Both the position numbers and the translations under genes were made by a program. A stretch of 64,000 nt of DNA from Isoetes taiwanensis (taxonomy: Eukaryota > Streptophyta > Lycopodiopsida > Isoetales > Isoetaceae), in assembly GCA_021234155.1 (NCBI GenBank), contig JAJEKV010000005.1, positions 9,914,572 to 9,978,571 on the forward strand. The letters are read 5' to 3'. Numbering within the stretch: position 1 is the stretch's first letter; each line of letters begins with the position of its first letter. The notes under the pieces were generated by a model. That model saw only the letters and a list, made by a program, of their open reading frames with translations, was not told where the DNA came from and ran no database searches. Shown piece by piece: positions 33,107-43,581 of this stretch.

Positions 33107-35891
33107 ATGCAGGCAGATTTGGCAGAGCTTGGGGATTGGGATTCACCAACAGAAGCAGATGAAGACGACGACCAGCAGGAGGCCCAGGAATTCATAGATG
33201 GTGAGTGCCATATCTGTGCAAATATTGAGTCAGGTGATATTGAAAATCAGTCGTCAGTCATTGCGGCTGATGGGATCATAGATAATAATCCATATGTAGT
33301 CCTCATAGACACAGGTAGCTCTCACAACTTTGCCTCTCCTAGGCTGGCTGCCCTAATGAAGAACAAGGTATTGAAGTCTAAGCCAAGGCCAGTTAGCATG
33401 GCAAATGGTGCAATTCACCACACTAAGGGGAAGAGGATCACATTTGATATAGACCTTAGTGGAAGTAAGTGGCCGATGGGGGCAGAAGTCATGGATATTG
33501 GAAGGTATGATCTCATAATGGGAATGGAATTTTTGAAGCCAGTCAAAGCCATGATCGACTGTGACCGCAACGAAGTCGCCATGACGGCACCGGACGGCAA
33601 TAAATTTATAGTGAAAGGTAAGAAGGTAGCTTCTCCCATGCAGTGTATTTCTTTGAAGCAGCTAAGGAAGAGTATAGAAAGGAATAAGGTGGACTATATT
33701 TTGAGGCTAGAGACAATTGAGCCCAATAAGCAGGATGGAAGTGGCCAAAAGGGGAATCAGTTGCCCAAGCAGATAGCAAGGCTCATTTCAGAGTTTAAGG
33801 ATGTATTCCCGGATGAAATCCGGCAGCTACCACCTTATAGGGGTGTGGAATGTGAGATCACATTAGCTCCAGACGCTAAGCCTACCAGTAAGGCGCCGTA
33901 TAGAATGAGCACCCCAGAATTGATTGAGCTCAAGAAGCAGCTCCAAGAATTGCTTGAGCTTGGTTTTATTAGAGCAAGTGGGTCTCCTTTTGGAGCACCT
34001 ATACTCTTCGTCAAGAAGAAAGATGGAAGCTTAAGAATGTGCATAGACTATCGCCAGCTCAACAAGCAGACGATAAAGAATAAGTATGCCCTCCCAAGAG
34101 CAGATGATTTGATGGACCAGCTCCAAGGAGCAAAGGTATTTTCCAAGATTGACTTAAGGTCAGGTTACCATCAAATCAGGATAAAGGAGGAAGATATCCA
34201 TAAGACCGCCTTTAGAACGCGGTATGGTCACTTCGAGTTCACAGTCATGCCTTTTGGATTGTCGAATGCTCCAGCAACTTTCATGCGCCTCATGAACGAC
34301 ATTTTCAGGGATTTCTTGGATGAGTTTGTTATTGTTTTCTTCGACGACATTCTAGTCTACATCAAGTCCATTGAAGAGCATTGTCAGCATTTGAGGAAAG
34401 TGTTGGAGAAGTTGAGACGTCATCGGTTGTATGGGAAGTTCTCCAAGTGCCACTTTGCAACAGGTCGAGTGGAATACTTGGGGCATGTGGTAACATCCGA
34501 GGGGATTTCTATAGATCCATCTAAGATCGAGGCAATAGTTGATTGGCCAGCTCCAAGGAATGTAGCAAAAGTAAGAAGCTTTCTCGGGTTGGCGGGATAT
34601 TATAGAAAGTTCGTGAAGGACTTTGCTAAGTGGGCGTCCCCTTTGTCGGACCTCACCAAGGCCAAGAAGATTAAGGATTGGACTAGCCATTGGTTAGAAA
34701 AAGTCCAAGCTTCCTTTGAGAAGCTTAAGGAGGCCTTAACAATAGCTCCAGTGCTTGTTCTCCCGGATCCGAGTAAAGATAAGTTGGTAGCAACGGATGC
34801 AAGCCAGATAGTAACAGGGGCAGTCTTGATGCAAGAAGGAAGGGTAGTCGCCTACGACTCAAAGAAGATGAACGACGCCGAGCAACGCTACCCAACCCAT
34901 GATCAGGAGCTGCTAGCCATTGTCAGGGCATTAAGGATATGGAGGCATTATTTGCTGGGAAGGAAGTTTCAGTTGGATACTGATCACCAGAGCCTCCAGT
35001 ATCTTTTCACCCAGCCACTTCTCAACCTAAGGCAAAGGAGATGGATGGAGTTTCTTGAGGAGTATGATTTTGATATAGTGTATAAGCCCGGCAAGCTTAA
35101 TGTTGTGGCAGATGCTCTCTCTAGGAGACCGTTTGAGACAAGAACGCATTGTAATGCGATTTCCACTCTCTCGAGTGAGTTTGGTAAGAAGATTGAGGAG
35201 ACTTTGCCAGGGGATGAAGATTTCAAGGAGGTATGGGAAAGCCTCTCGAGGGAAGCTAGAACAGATAAGGAACGGGAAGCCTTCAAGCATTGTAAGAAGG
35301 AAGGCAACCTGTTGTATCATAAGCATAAGTTGTGTGTGCCCAAATCATCAGGGGTAAGGAAGCTAATTCTTCATGACACACACAACAGCCCAATAGCAGG
35401 GCATGCGGGATTTATGAAGACCTATTTCAAGATTCGAAGTAGTTATTTCTGGCCAGGAATGAAGAGGCAGATAGCGAGATATATTCGGGAATGCCAGTTG
35501 TGTCAGCAAACCAAAGCAGAGCAGCTTCGGATTCCAGGTGCCTTAGAGCCATTGGGGGTGCCAAATGCTAAGTGGGAGGTCATAAGTATGGATTTTATTA
35601 CAGGACTTCCTAGAACTCTTCGAGGCAAGGATGCATTGATGGTTGTCGTAGACAAGTTATCTAAGATGGCACATTTTGTGCCTTGCAAAACTACGGACAC
35701 CGCTTTAGATACTGCCAAGTTATTTGTAAAGGAGATTTTTAGACTCCATGGCATGCCTCGGGAGATAATATGTGACAGAGATTCTAAGTTTATGAGTGCT
35801 TTTTGGCAGGACCTCTTTAGCACCATTCAGCCGAAGCTCTCCATGAGCACGGCATATCATCCCCAAACAGATGGTCAGACGGAGAGAACAA
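33107..35891 (+). CDS. pol: pol: protease, reverse transcriptase, RNase H, integrase (5' part)
   Basis: Open throughout. The protease active site DTGSSH is at residues 68-73 of this piece. RT motifs include [23 protein letters not shown] and FFDD at 411-414 (catalytic Asp 413 and 414). RNase H shows VATDAS, DQELLAI and LDTDHQS. Integrase has the His/Cys zinc part (GHAGFMKTY.. and CQLCQQ) and the catalytic triad Asp 829, Asp 890 and Glu 926, with exactly 35 residues between the last two. The reading is cut by the inserted DNA element three codons after the Glu. The piece makes an apparently intact copying enzyme but no complete integrase. Confidence 0.95.
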
Positions 35892-35920
35892 GGTGACCTA
35901 GCAAATGCACTAATGACCTG
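35892..35920. repeat. Left terminal inverted repeat of the inserted element
   Basis: GGTGACCTAGCAAATGCACT continuing to AATGACCTG. It differs from the complement of the right end at one base (T for C, position 15). Confidence 0.93.
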
Positions 35921-38530
35921 CATTTGCACCACAAAAAGGAATCTTTCAAAGATTCCCTAAAATACCCTTAAATTCTGCCACTTTTGGGGGGTCACTTAAA
36001 AAAATGACCCTAATTTTACGATTGCATGTGCCATTTTAGGGGCCAAATTTACAAAAAAGTTGGCTTCTTGTTAATTTGATATCCCTAATTTAGGTATAAA
36101 ATAAAAATCTAATTTAGGTGGTTTTGGGACACACATGGAAAGTGGAAAAATGAAAGAATCATCAGAATCTCGATGAATAGTGAAAGCTGAAACGTGGAAA
36201 TGAAGTCGTGTACAACTAAAACAGAAATTGCAAAATGCGCATAGCATAACATAACATCTTGTTGCCTCTGTCTATGCGCACATAGCATAACATAAAATCT
36301 TATTGCTCTGTCTATGTGCGCATAGCATAAATTAAAATCTTGTTGCCTGTGTCTACTGCCTGTGTCTATGCTCGAATCGAGCATAGCATAAAATTTCTTC
36401 TTGAGGTCCCATATAATATAAGAATCCTTTTTTGAGGTATATATTTATGCTCTCTTTGTAAGAGAACTCACTGAAAATAAAAGGGCATGCATAGAGCAAA
36501 AGAATGTTCATTCCAGCTCTGGCTTTTATGGCATGTGTCTAGCTTATTGAATTTAGATCTGTTACATGTTAAAAATAAAGGTTAAGCCCATGCCCGCATA
36601 GCAACACATTGAAATATTCGAGTGAAAGAAAAGCCTATTTGAAAGAATAAGGGTTTTGCTCAATCTTGAAGAATGGCTGTATTCTGGTGGTCGATTCTGG
36701 TCTTTACTGGCTGAATCTAGTCTTCCTAAAAGACTGGTGGAAGCATCCACAACCAATGGCGAACGCAGGTTGCATATTTTGAATGCAAGGTTTAGGGTGG
36801 TCTGTAGCACAGTACAGAGATAGTGGAGCCGTTCTTGAATATGCAGATGCATTCATATTTTATACTGAAGCCATGGCGCCATGAAGCCGTTCTTGAATAT
36901 GCAAGATAGTGGAGCCGTTCTTGAATATTTATGGGTGGTTTGTAGCGCAGTACAGAGATAGTGGAGCCGTTCTTGAATAATCGTTCTTGAATACTGAAGC
37001 CGCTAATACAGAGATGATCATCTCTGCTCATCTCTGCTCATCTCTGTTCAGAAAATAGGGGGACATCTAGAAAGAGGATTTCGTCCACTTTGATAGCTGC
37101 AAACAGCCTTCTTGCTCAGACAAAGGCCTTAAGAAACTGACAAAGTGCGGAATGAGTGCCCGTAATTTCTTCAGTCTCAAACTTAAGGCTTCCTTCGAAT
37201 TAACAGCTCCGAGGATGCCTTAATCGGGCAATTTGGCAAAATATTGTCCCAATCTGAGACCCAAAGCTGCACAATCCGACCCCAATCCAGGCTTTTCATC
37301 ACAAATCAAAGCCATAAAAAATTCACAAAAAGCCCCTTTTTTTCACAGATTTTACCTCCTCCTCCTTCTTCTTAGCTGCCAGGAACGCACTGTAACAGAA
37401 AAACTGCCAAAAATTGTGTGAAACTTGAAGATAAGAAGAAAATTCTGAGGGGAAAAAAAGTGTTTAGCTATGGGCGCATAGCACAAGACTTTTGTCTATG
37501 CGCGCATAGACACTACCTACCAGGTAAAATTCGACCTACTCTTTTTTTAACAACCTACTAGTTTTGTACTCGCCACATCCCACCCAATATTTTCCTACCT
37601 AAATGTTTTACTCCTAACCTAGTTATTCGATGCCACATCCTTTTAATTTTGGTTCCAATGTGCCTACATATATTTCAATTATCTTTTTTTTTTTGCATTT
37701 ATGGCTTGAAAAGGTCCCTAACATAGTCCGCAACATTTGCCCTTAGCTATATCCTTTTCTTTTTTCTCAATATTGGTTATGTGCACAAAACTTGGCTATG
37801 TTCTTTTCCACCTTGTAGATTTCGCACACTGAGCTTGGCAATTTTTTTATCCTTATAGGCAATAACATGACAACCTTTTTCTCTTCTAGTTGGCTCTATG
37901 TGCATAGCTCAACAACATTTCCTCCTCAACCATAGCTAGCAACTTTTTTCCCATGTCTTTGATTGTGTTATGCCTAATTGTTTGTGGTTGTTGTTTCTTA
38001 TTTGCTCACACATTCCACAAACATCTCATAAAGTATTATTCGTGAAAGGACCATTGTTCAACTAGTTAAGCATCATTCAACTGGGTTGCGTAATGTTATG
38101 AATACACGTTTAAGATGTTCCATACCTAGTGCATGCGCCAAATTTTTTGGCACCATATAACTTAAGTTACTAGACCTTCAAGTCTGCCTCGGACTTTGAG
38201 GAAGTTATTCCTGACGTGTTGAGAAGGACGCCCCCCTTGATATTTAATGTGTGTAAAAGAAGTAGTTTAGTATGTGTGCCTATATTACTCTGTTCAATTA
38301 TTGAAATATAACTTCAAAGTCTATGCGCGCATAGACATTCTTCCTTTCCTTTGCATTTCTGTGTCTTAAAAAAGTGTATTTTTTAGTGTGGCTTAAAGCA
38401 AAATGTATCCTCCACTTTTAGTATTGCCCTATTTGAATTGCGGCACCTTTGTTTAGTACTTGTTTTTATAAAAATAGGTAAAAAATGCCGAATTTTTGTG
38501 TTTTTGAAAAAGGAATATGCAATTGCACCA

Positions 38531-38559
38531 CAGGTCATTAGTGCGTTTGCTAGGTCACC
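38531..38559. repeat. Right terminal inverted repeat of the inserted element
   Basis: CAGGTCATTAGTGCGTTTGC continuing to TAGGTCACC, complementary to the left end over 29 bp with one mismatch. Confidence 0.93.
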
Positions 38560-38569
38560 GTGTTAGAGG

Positions 38570-39361
38570 ATGAATCGAATCATTGAAGACATGCTTCGAA
38601 GCTATGTGTGGAATAAGCAGTCCAAGTGGGATGAGTACATCCACTTGGTGGAATTCGCCTACAATAGCGCCAAGCAGGAGTCATCCCAGATGTCTCCTTT
38701 CATGGTGAATTACGGGTACCAGTGCCTAACCCCGGATACTTGGCACAATCCTGTGTCAAAGGTTGAAGTATCCCAGCAGATGTTAGGAGATATGCAGCAG
38801 CTGGTGGAAGAAGTAAGGGGTTACCTATTAGCAGCAAGAAGTCCGCAGAAGAGTGTAGCCGACAGGGACAGGACCGTAAGGGAGTTTAAAGTAGGCGATA
38901 GTGTGTGGTTGAAGATTAAGGTGAAGCAAGCTAAGCTTCGCATTGGGAGCTGCAAGAAGCTTGCCCCTAGGTGGGCTGGTCCGTTCAAGATTTTGGAGAG
39001 AGTGGGATCCCAAGCCTACAAGTTGGATCTTCCGGCCCATCTTAAAGTTCACAAGGTGTTCCACGTGAGTTTATTGAAAAGGCACAATCCTAACCCTGAA
39101 GAGGTCTTGGATACTCCAACTTTGTTAGAAATGACGGAGGAGCAAGTGGAAATTGTGCCTGAATTGCTTCTTGATAAGTCATTCAAGAAGACTAGGAGAT
39201 CTCAGTTCCTCCAGTATTTGGTCAAGTGGAAGCACTTGCCCGTGGAAGACGCGACATGGGTATTGAAGCAGGATTTGGAGAAGCAATACCCAGAGTTTAT
39301 GAAGGAGTTCGATGGGCGAGTCGTCTCCGACTTGGTCGACCCCGACTTGCCAGGAGGTTAG
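38570..39361 (+). CDS. pol: pol 3' part: integrase C-terminus and chromodomain
   Basis: 263 codons that continue the integrase after the inserted element. NRIIEDMLRSYV at the start is the stretch that normally follows the catalytic Glu. The GPF/Y-type module is seen as PRWAGPFKILERVG (133-146) with HKVFHVSLLKR (161-171). Residues ~196-247 are a chromodomain (LQYLVKWKHLPVEDATW.., Trp 220 and Trp 230), with the first aromatic-cage position apparently not aromatic. Chromodomains of this class are known to steer integration to particular chromatin. The ATG at 38570 is incidental; translation would have come from upstream pol before the insertion. Confidence 0.93.
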   Translation: MNRIIEDMLRSYVWNKQSKWDEYIHLVEFAYNSAKQESSQMSPFMVNYGYQCLTPDTWHNPVSKVEVSQQMLGDMQQLVEEVRGYLLAARSPQKSVADRDRTVREFKVGDSVWLKIKVKQAKLRIGSCKKLAPRWAGPFKILERVGSQAYKLDLPAHLKVHKVFHVSLLKRHNPNPEEVLDTPTLLEMTEEQVEIVPELLLDKSFKKTRRSQFLQYLVKWKHLPVEDATWVLKQDLEKQYPEFMKEFDGRVVSDLVDPDLPGG

Positions 39362-39419
39362 CTAGTATATTTGTTAGTTAGCCTTAAGCCCTGGCCCATG
39401 CATTCTAGTTAGTAGGGTG

Positions 39420-39830
39420 CATGTGCCAGAACCTTGGATCATGTGGGCGATGATGGGATACGCCTTTAGGGCATTCTCTAGGCCGACATGCACCAAGAGG
39501 TGCGCATGACTAATAGGGTCATGCGAGAGAGGAAGTGAGGCATGGTGCGCGATGATGGGACATCGGTCGGATGCTCTCTATGCCACGATGCGGGGTACGC
39601 ACACTGGGCTGTAGGAGGGCCATGGTGAAGGTCAAAGTGATCATGCGCGATGATGGGATCGTGAGACGTTCCCTAGCTTAAAACCCTTGGGGCATGATGC
39701 ACTAGGGGTACTCGGAACCGGGTAGCCGAGTACAAGGTAGCACTTGATCATGGGCAATGATGGGATCACCTTAAATGGTCCTTAAGCTCAAATCCGAAAT
39801 GGCCATGATCGAGTGCAAGGTATCGTAAGG
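39420..39830 (+). repeat. Degenerate ~100-bp repeat in the 3' untranslated region
   Basis: The word (C)ATG-(C/G)GCGATGATGGGA(T/A) occurs at about 39437, 39546, 39643 and 39746. It is followed each time by a different but related tail. Non-coding; it lies between the pol stop and the polypurine tract. Confidence 0.7.
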
Positions 39831-40173
39831 GGGTGGTCCCCTAAAACCACAAATTTATTAATCAAACTAACGTAATGTGCTCCTTGTGCAGGCAAGTGAG
39901 AAGCGAGCATCGAGGTGGGGCGCATTACGAGAAGATGGGGGAACCATAATTTAGATTATGAACCCTAATAACTCTTATAGTAATGTTTGAATAAGGAACC
40001 TTGTTAAGGCTATATAATTTTGTATAAGTACAAATATAGTCTAAATTTTGACATTTAACTCTTTAGTAGGAAGTTGATCGTTTAAATTAAATTTAAATGC
40101 ATGTTCTTATGATTGTTTTGCAGGATAGAGTAGGTTCGTCACCTTAGCGCAATGCTGAGGACAGCATTGTCCT

Positions 40174-40186
40174 AAGGGGGGGAGAA
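40174..40186 (+). promoter_or_regulatory. Polypurine tract
   Basis: AAGGGGGGGAGAA directly abuts the 3' LTR, the expected primer for plus-strand DNA synthesis. Confidence 0.93.
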
Positions 40187-41827
40187 TGTGACGTTCCAGG
40201 GGAATATACGCTATAAATACGTATATTCCTGGACCCGTCACCATACAAGTCCACCTATGTAGCCTTGTATGCCTTAGAAAGTGGCAAGGGGTGCACATCT
40301 AAGTTAATTGTTTAACTTAGATAACCTTAGGATAAGGCCCATTTCCACATGGCCTTATCCTATTGGGCAACCGCCACACGGCCTCATCCTAGTGGTGCCA
40401 CGTGGCATCCTATGTGGACCCTAACCTATATTAGCATGAACCCTAACCCTAGGCCTCTTTCCAGCCCCAGCACCCAGGGACTCATCTACGCACTCGAAAC
40501 CTCGTTTCGAGTATCGTTTGCTGTGGCATAGGTTGGTGCAGCAGCCCCCTGAGGGTAGATACGTTCTTGGAGGGAGAGTAGCTTCACGCGATTCGAAGGC
40601 CATGGAGACGCCCGGGATTGGAGGGAGTGCTTCAGGAGCAGGTATGTGGAGTAGTGGCCATAGTAGTTCATCTGGAATTAGCACTCCAGATGAGTTAGTA
40701 TCTTGTATCTAGAGTAGAGCCATCCTAGGACCCTCATACATCATCTTGAACCCTAATCAAGGAACCCTAACTGTAAGTTAGATTTGTATGATTAGGTTAA
40801 GATGTTCTTATGATTATTCTCATGATGTGATGATTATGTGATGACGGTTGATCATGTTTGCTCCTCTTGTATTGGGAAGGGGGGTAGAGACCTAGAGCCA
40901 TATGTAGTATGCTCCTAGATTAGATCCCTTAGTTCCTATTAGCTGCGGCCTGTGCATAGGAACCCACCGGGCTATGGAAGCTATGATGTGACTCAGCACT
41001 ACATAACGGGGCTAGAGGCAAGATGGAGGGAGAATCCCTGCCGAGTGGGGACTACGGGGGATCCCATAGTGGGCTAGGCTTATGGTCGATCACCTCGTGT
41101 GGGCCGAGCATGGGTCCGACACCTCCTGGGGCGATGGTGTCGCCCTGCCTCTCAAGAGTTGCAAGTGTCAGCTTGGCTCTTGTTTTGGGGGGTTCAGTCG
41201 GGTACGAATCGTGTGTCACCACGATTCTCTAGCCGCTCGTGGAGCCTCTAGACCCCGGGAAGGGGAGATGCAACCCTTCCTACCTCGACGGACCAGGGAG
41301 ATGCAACCTGGAGTAGTCCCGATGGGTGATGCCATGGGATTGCATATCCGGAAGGTTAGAGTCATGTTTGAGCCTGATCTAGCCCATCTGCAAAGTATGC
41401 ACAGGAGGGGCGGATGGAATGGTCAACCCTAGCCATTGTCTTATGCCAGCCCCGCCATTGTTATGACTCGGTCTGCTCTATCTTGAGGCCTATCCAGTCA
41501 GTCGACTTCCCTATGTGTCGGAGCCCGGGTAGGAGCTCTCCTGTTTTATGGTATATGATTATGTTCATTGCATCTATGGATATGTGGATGGGCTACCCTT
41601 CGAGGTAGCATTTGTATGGTTGATGTTAGTTCTGACGTGTTTATCGCTTCCGCTGTTATAGGAGCCCATAGGGGAAGGGCGCGCAAGACACCTGCGTGTC
41701 CCCTCCCCGCACTAGGGTCACCCCAGAGTGCGGGGAAGACGGAGGGCCTGTGCGGTTGTTGAGCCGGATGGGGGATTTCCTGCCGAGTGTACGGCCGGGT
41801 GCCATATGTTTAGCAGGGAGCGTCACA
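40187..41827 (+). mobile_element. 3' LTR of the Ty3/gypsy chromovirus
   Basis: 1641 bp, TGTGACG to CGTCACA, matching the 5' LTR along its full length apart from scattered transitions and a few small indels. It holds 28 bp that the 5' LTR lacks. Confidence 0.95.
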
Positions 41828-41832
41828 CTTCC
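41828..41832. repeat. Target-site duplication of the chromovirus, right (CTTCC)
   Basis: CTTCC, equal to 27124-27128. Confidence 0.9.
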
Positions 41833-43560
41833 CACTTTTCTTTTGCACTCGGTTAAATTGACCCAAAAGGACGTATGAAACTTTTGGAATGCCTTTAGGG
41901 CTTTAGAAGAGGCTTTTTTCCCCAAATGGAAAAAAAACTAAGGAAAGTTATGTTGTCTAATTTTTGCAGTTAGCGAGTCGAAAAGGTAAAAAGCATAACT
42001 AAAATCAATGAAAATGCTATCTTTCTATAAATAAAGTGCTAATCTGCATTGAATTTTCGTTCATAAATAATTTCATTACATTGTATTTTATGCACAAGGG
42101 CCAAGGTGTGGAGCCCCCTTCGACCTGTTCCAAGCCACAGGAGGAACTTGAAGACGAAAAAAACCTGTACGAGGAGGTGCTTCATTGGCCACAATCTGGT
42201 CTGTCCAACTTATTTCATGACCTCATCTCGTCTCCTTTTGTCAATGAACGAGTCTTTCGATTGCTCCCGAGAAGGTCATGTCGTCGGGATAATGACTGTA
42301 GTACAGATAATCAAGTTAATCAAGAAAGGCATCTCAGAGTGAAAAATGCAGATCTGAGGTTCTTTCTCAACTCTTAAGTCGAGAAAGGCAGCTCAGAGTG
42401 AAAAATGTAGTTCTGAAGCACTTCAAAGTGAAAAACATAGGTCTGGGGCCGTCGAGAAATGCGACTCAGAGTGAAAAACATAGGTACCATTCTAAAATGA
42501 TTCACAAAACCTAATAAACCTATGAAATCTATGCATTAAAACTATGTAAACCTATGCATTGAAACTAGGAAAACACATTAAAATGATTAAACCTATGTAA
42601 ACATATGCATTAGACCTATGTAAACCTTGTGCAACTTTATGTTAGGAACTATGTAAGACGATCATGTGCATCAAAGAGTACTTGTCACCATTTTGTGTCC
42701 TAAATATACCTTCAAAATGGGCCAATAAGTTTTAAAATATATCATGATCTTCAGAAAGTTAAATTTTTACCTTAGAATAAGAACAACGTGAACCAACATA
42801 ACGCGTAACATGTGAATATAGTAGCATGCATATAAAAAGAGAATTGGGGACGATTAAATAAACATGCCAAATTATAATCCCATATTAGTATTTATTTTAT
42901 AATTGTTTTTTTCAATGTATTTTCTATACCCCGCTTTTCCCGCCCACGCTTGAAATTTAAAATTTGGTACATACCTTTGTCCTGAGCATCCGTTATTCCA
43001 CTTGGAAAAGCTACTTTTTCTTTTTGGCACAAGCTTCAGCAAAGCCTGATCTGCTTCTTTCTCCGGCAGATCTGCTCCTTATTCCGACGTGTTTTTGCAT
43101 CAGTTTTCTTGCCCTAGGAGGTAGATCATCCATGTTGCATACTAGAAATGGGCAAACCATGAAGATGCAATGTCAATCCGAGATTTTGCTCTAAACTTAT
43201 TTCGATAGTTCTGGCCATTTGAATTTACTAAAGCCGTTTCGATCTTCTGGCCATTACAGAAGCTATTGTGGTAGAAGCCATGTCGCAGACAACAAAATAA
43301 GACCAAAGAAACAGAGCACAGCAAGAAACAAGGGATTAGCAGGAGCCAGATTTGGATCTTCGTGCAGTGGAATCCATTTGGAAGGAATATGGGTGGGGCT
43401 CAAGAAAGGAGAATCACGTCCTAATTGAATAATCGTGTCTATTCATATGTTCATTGCCAATATATCTAGGTCATGGTTGAGGCCTATTCAACCAGTTTTC
43501 TATTTTCAATACAAAGTTTATCATTGGTATCAGTGCGGATGAGTTAATCCGATCCTGGGA
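41833..43560. other. No supported gene; short repeats
   Basis: CTCAGAGTGAAAAA(T/C)(G/A) occurs three times between 42330 and 42485 (units of roughly 60-80 bp), and TATGTAAACCTATGCATT-like words recur at 42500-42640. Short open stretches at 42036-42377 and 43219-43428 carry no recognisable motif. Confidence 0.5.
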
Positions 43561-43581
43561 AGCAGAAATGAGAGGAAGGTA

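Larger units (their letters stand above)
35892..38559. mobile_element. 2668-bp TIR DNA element inserted in integrase
   Basis: Ends are 29-bp terminal inverted repeats with one mismatch (35892-35920 starting GGTGACCTAGCAAA; 38531-38559 its complement). The interior is AT-rich and non-coding, with local repeats (GATAGTGGAGCCGTTCTTGA several times at 36820-36985; GCATAGCATAA.. at 36240-36330; palindrome GTCTATGCGCGCATAGAC at 37482-37510 and 38320-38337). No transposase is encoded, so it is non-autonomous. No perfect target duplication is visible: the flanks are AGAGAACAA and GTGTTAGAG. The superfamily is therefore open; length and TIR would fit a MULE-like element. Confidence 0.85.
27129..41827 (+). 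mobile_element. Complete Ty3/gypsy chromovirus carrying a histone H3-fold ORF (14.7 kb)
   Basis: Order on the plus strand is LTR, tRNA-iMet primer site, H3-fold ORF, second extra ORF, gag, protease, RT, RNase H, integrase, chromodomain, polypurine tract, LTR. The domain order is that of Ty3/gypsy, and the C-terminal chromodomain places it among chromoviruses. Without the 2668-bp inserted DNA element the retrotransposon is about 12.0 kb, long for a chromovirus because of long LTRs and about 3.1 kb of extra 5' sequence. Internal stops, a frameshift and the insertion make this copy non-autonomous now, although RT and protease are still open. Confidence 0.95.

Noticed and set aside
35892-38559. 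Treating the gap in integrase as an intron
   Set aside because: 29-bp terminal inverted repeats define a transposon exactly, and GT..AG borders are not at the ends.
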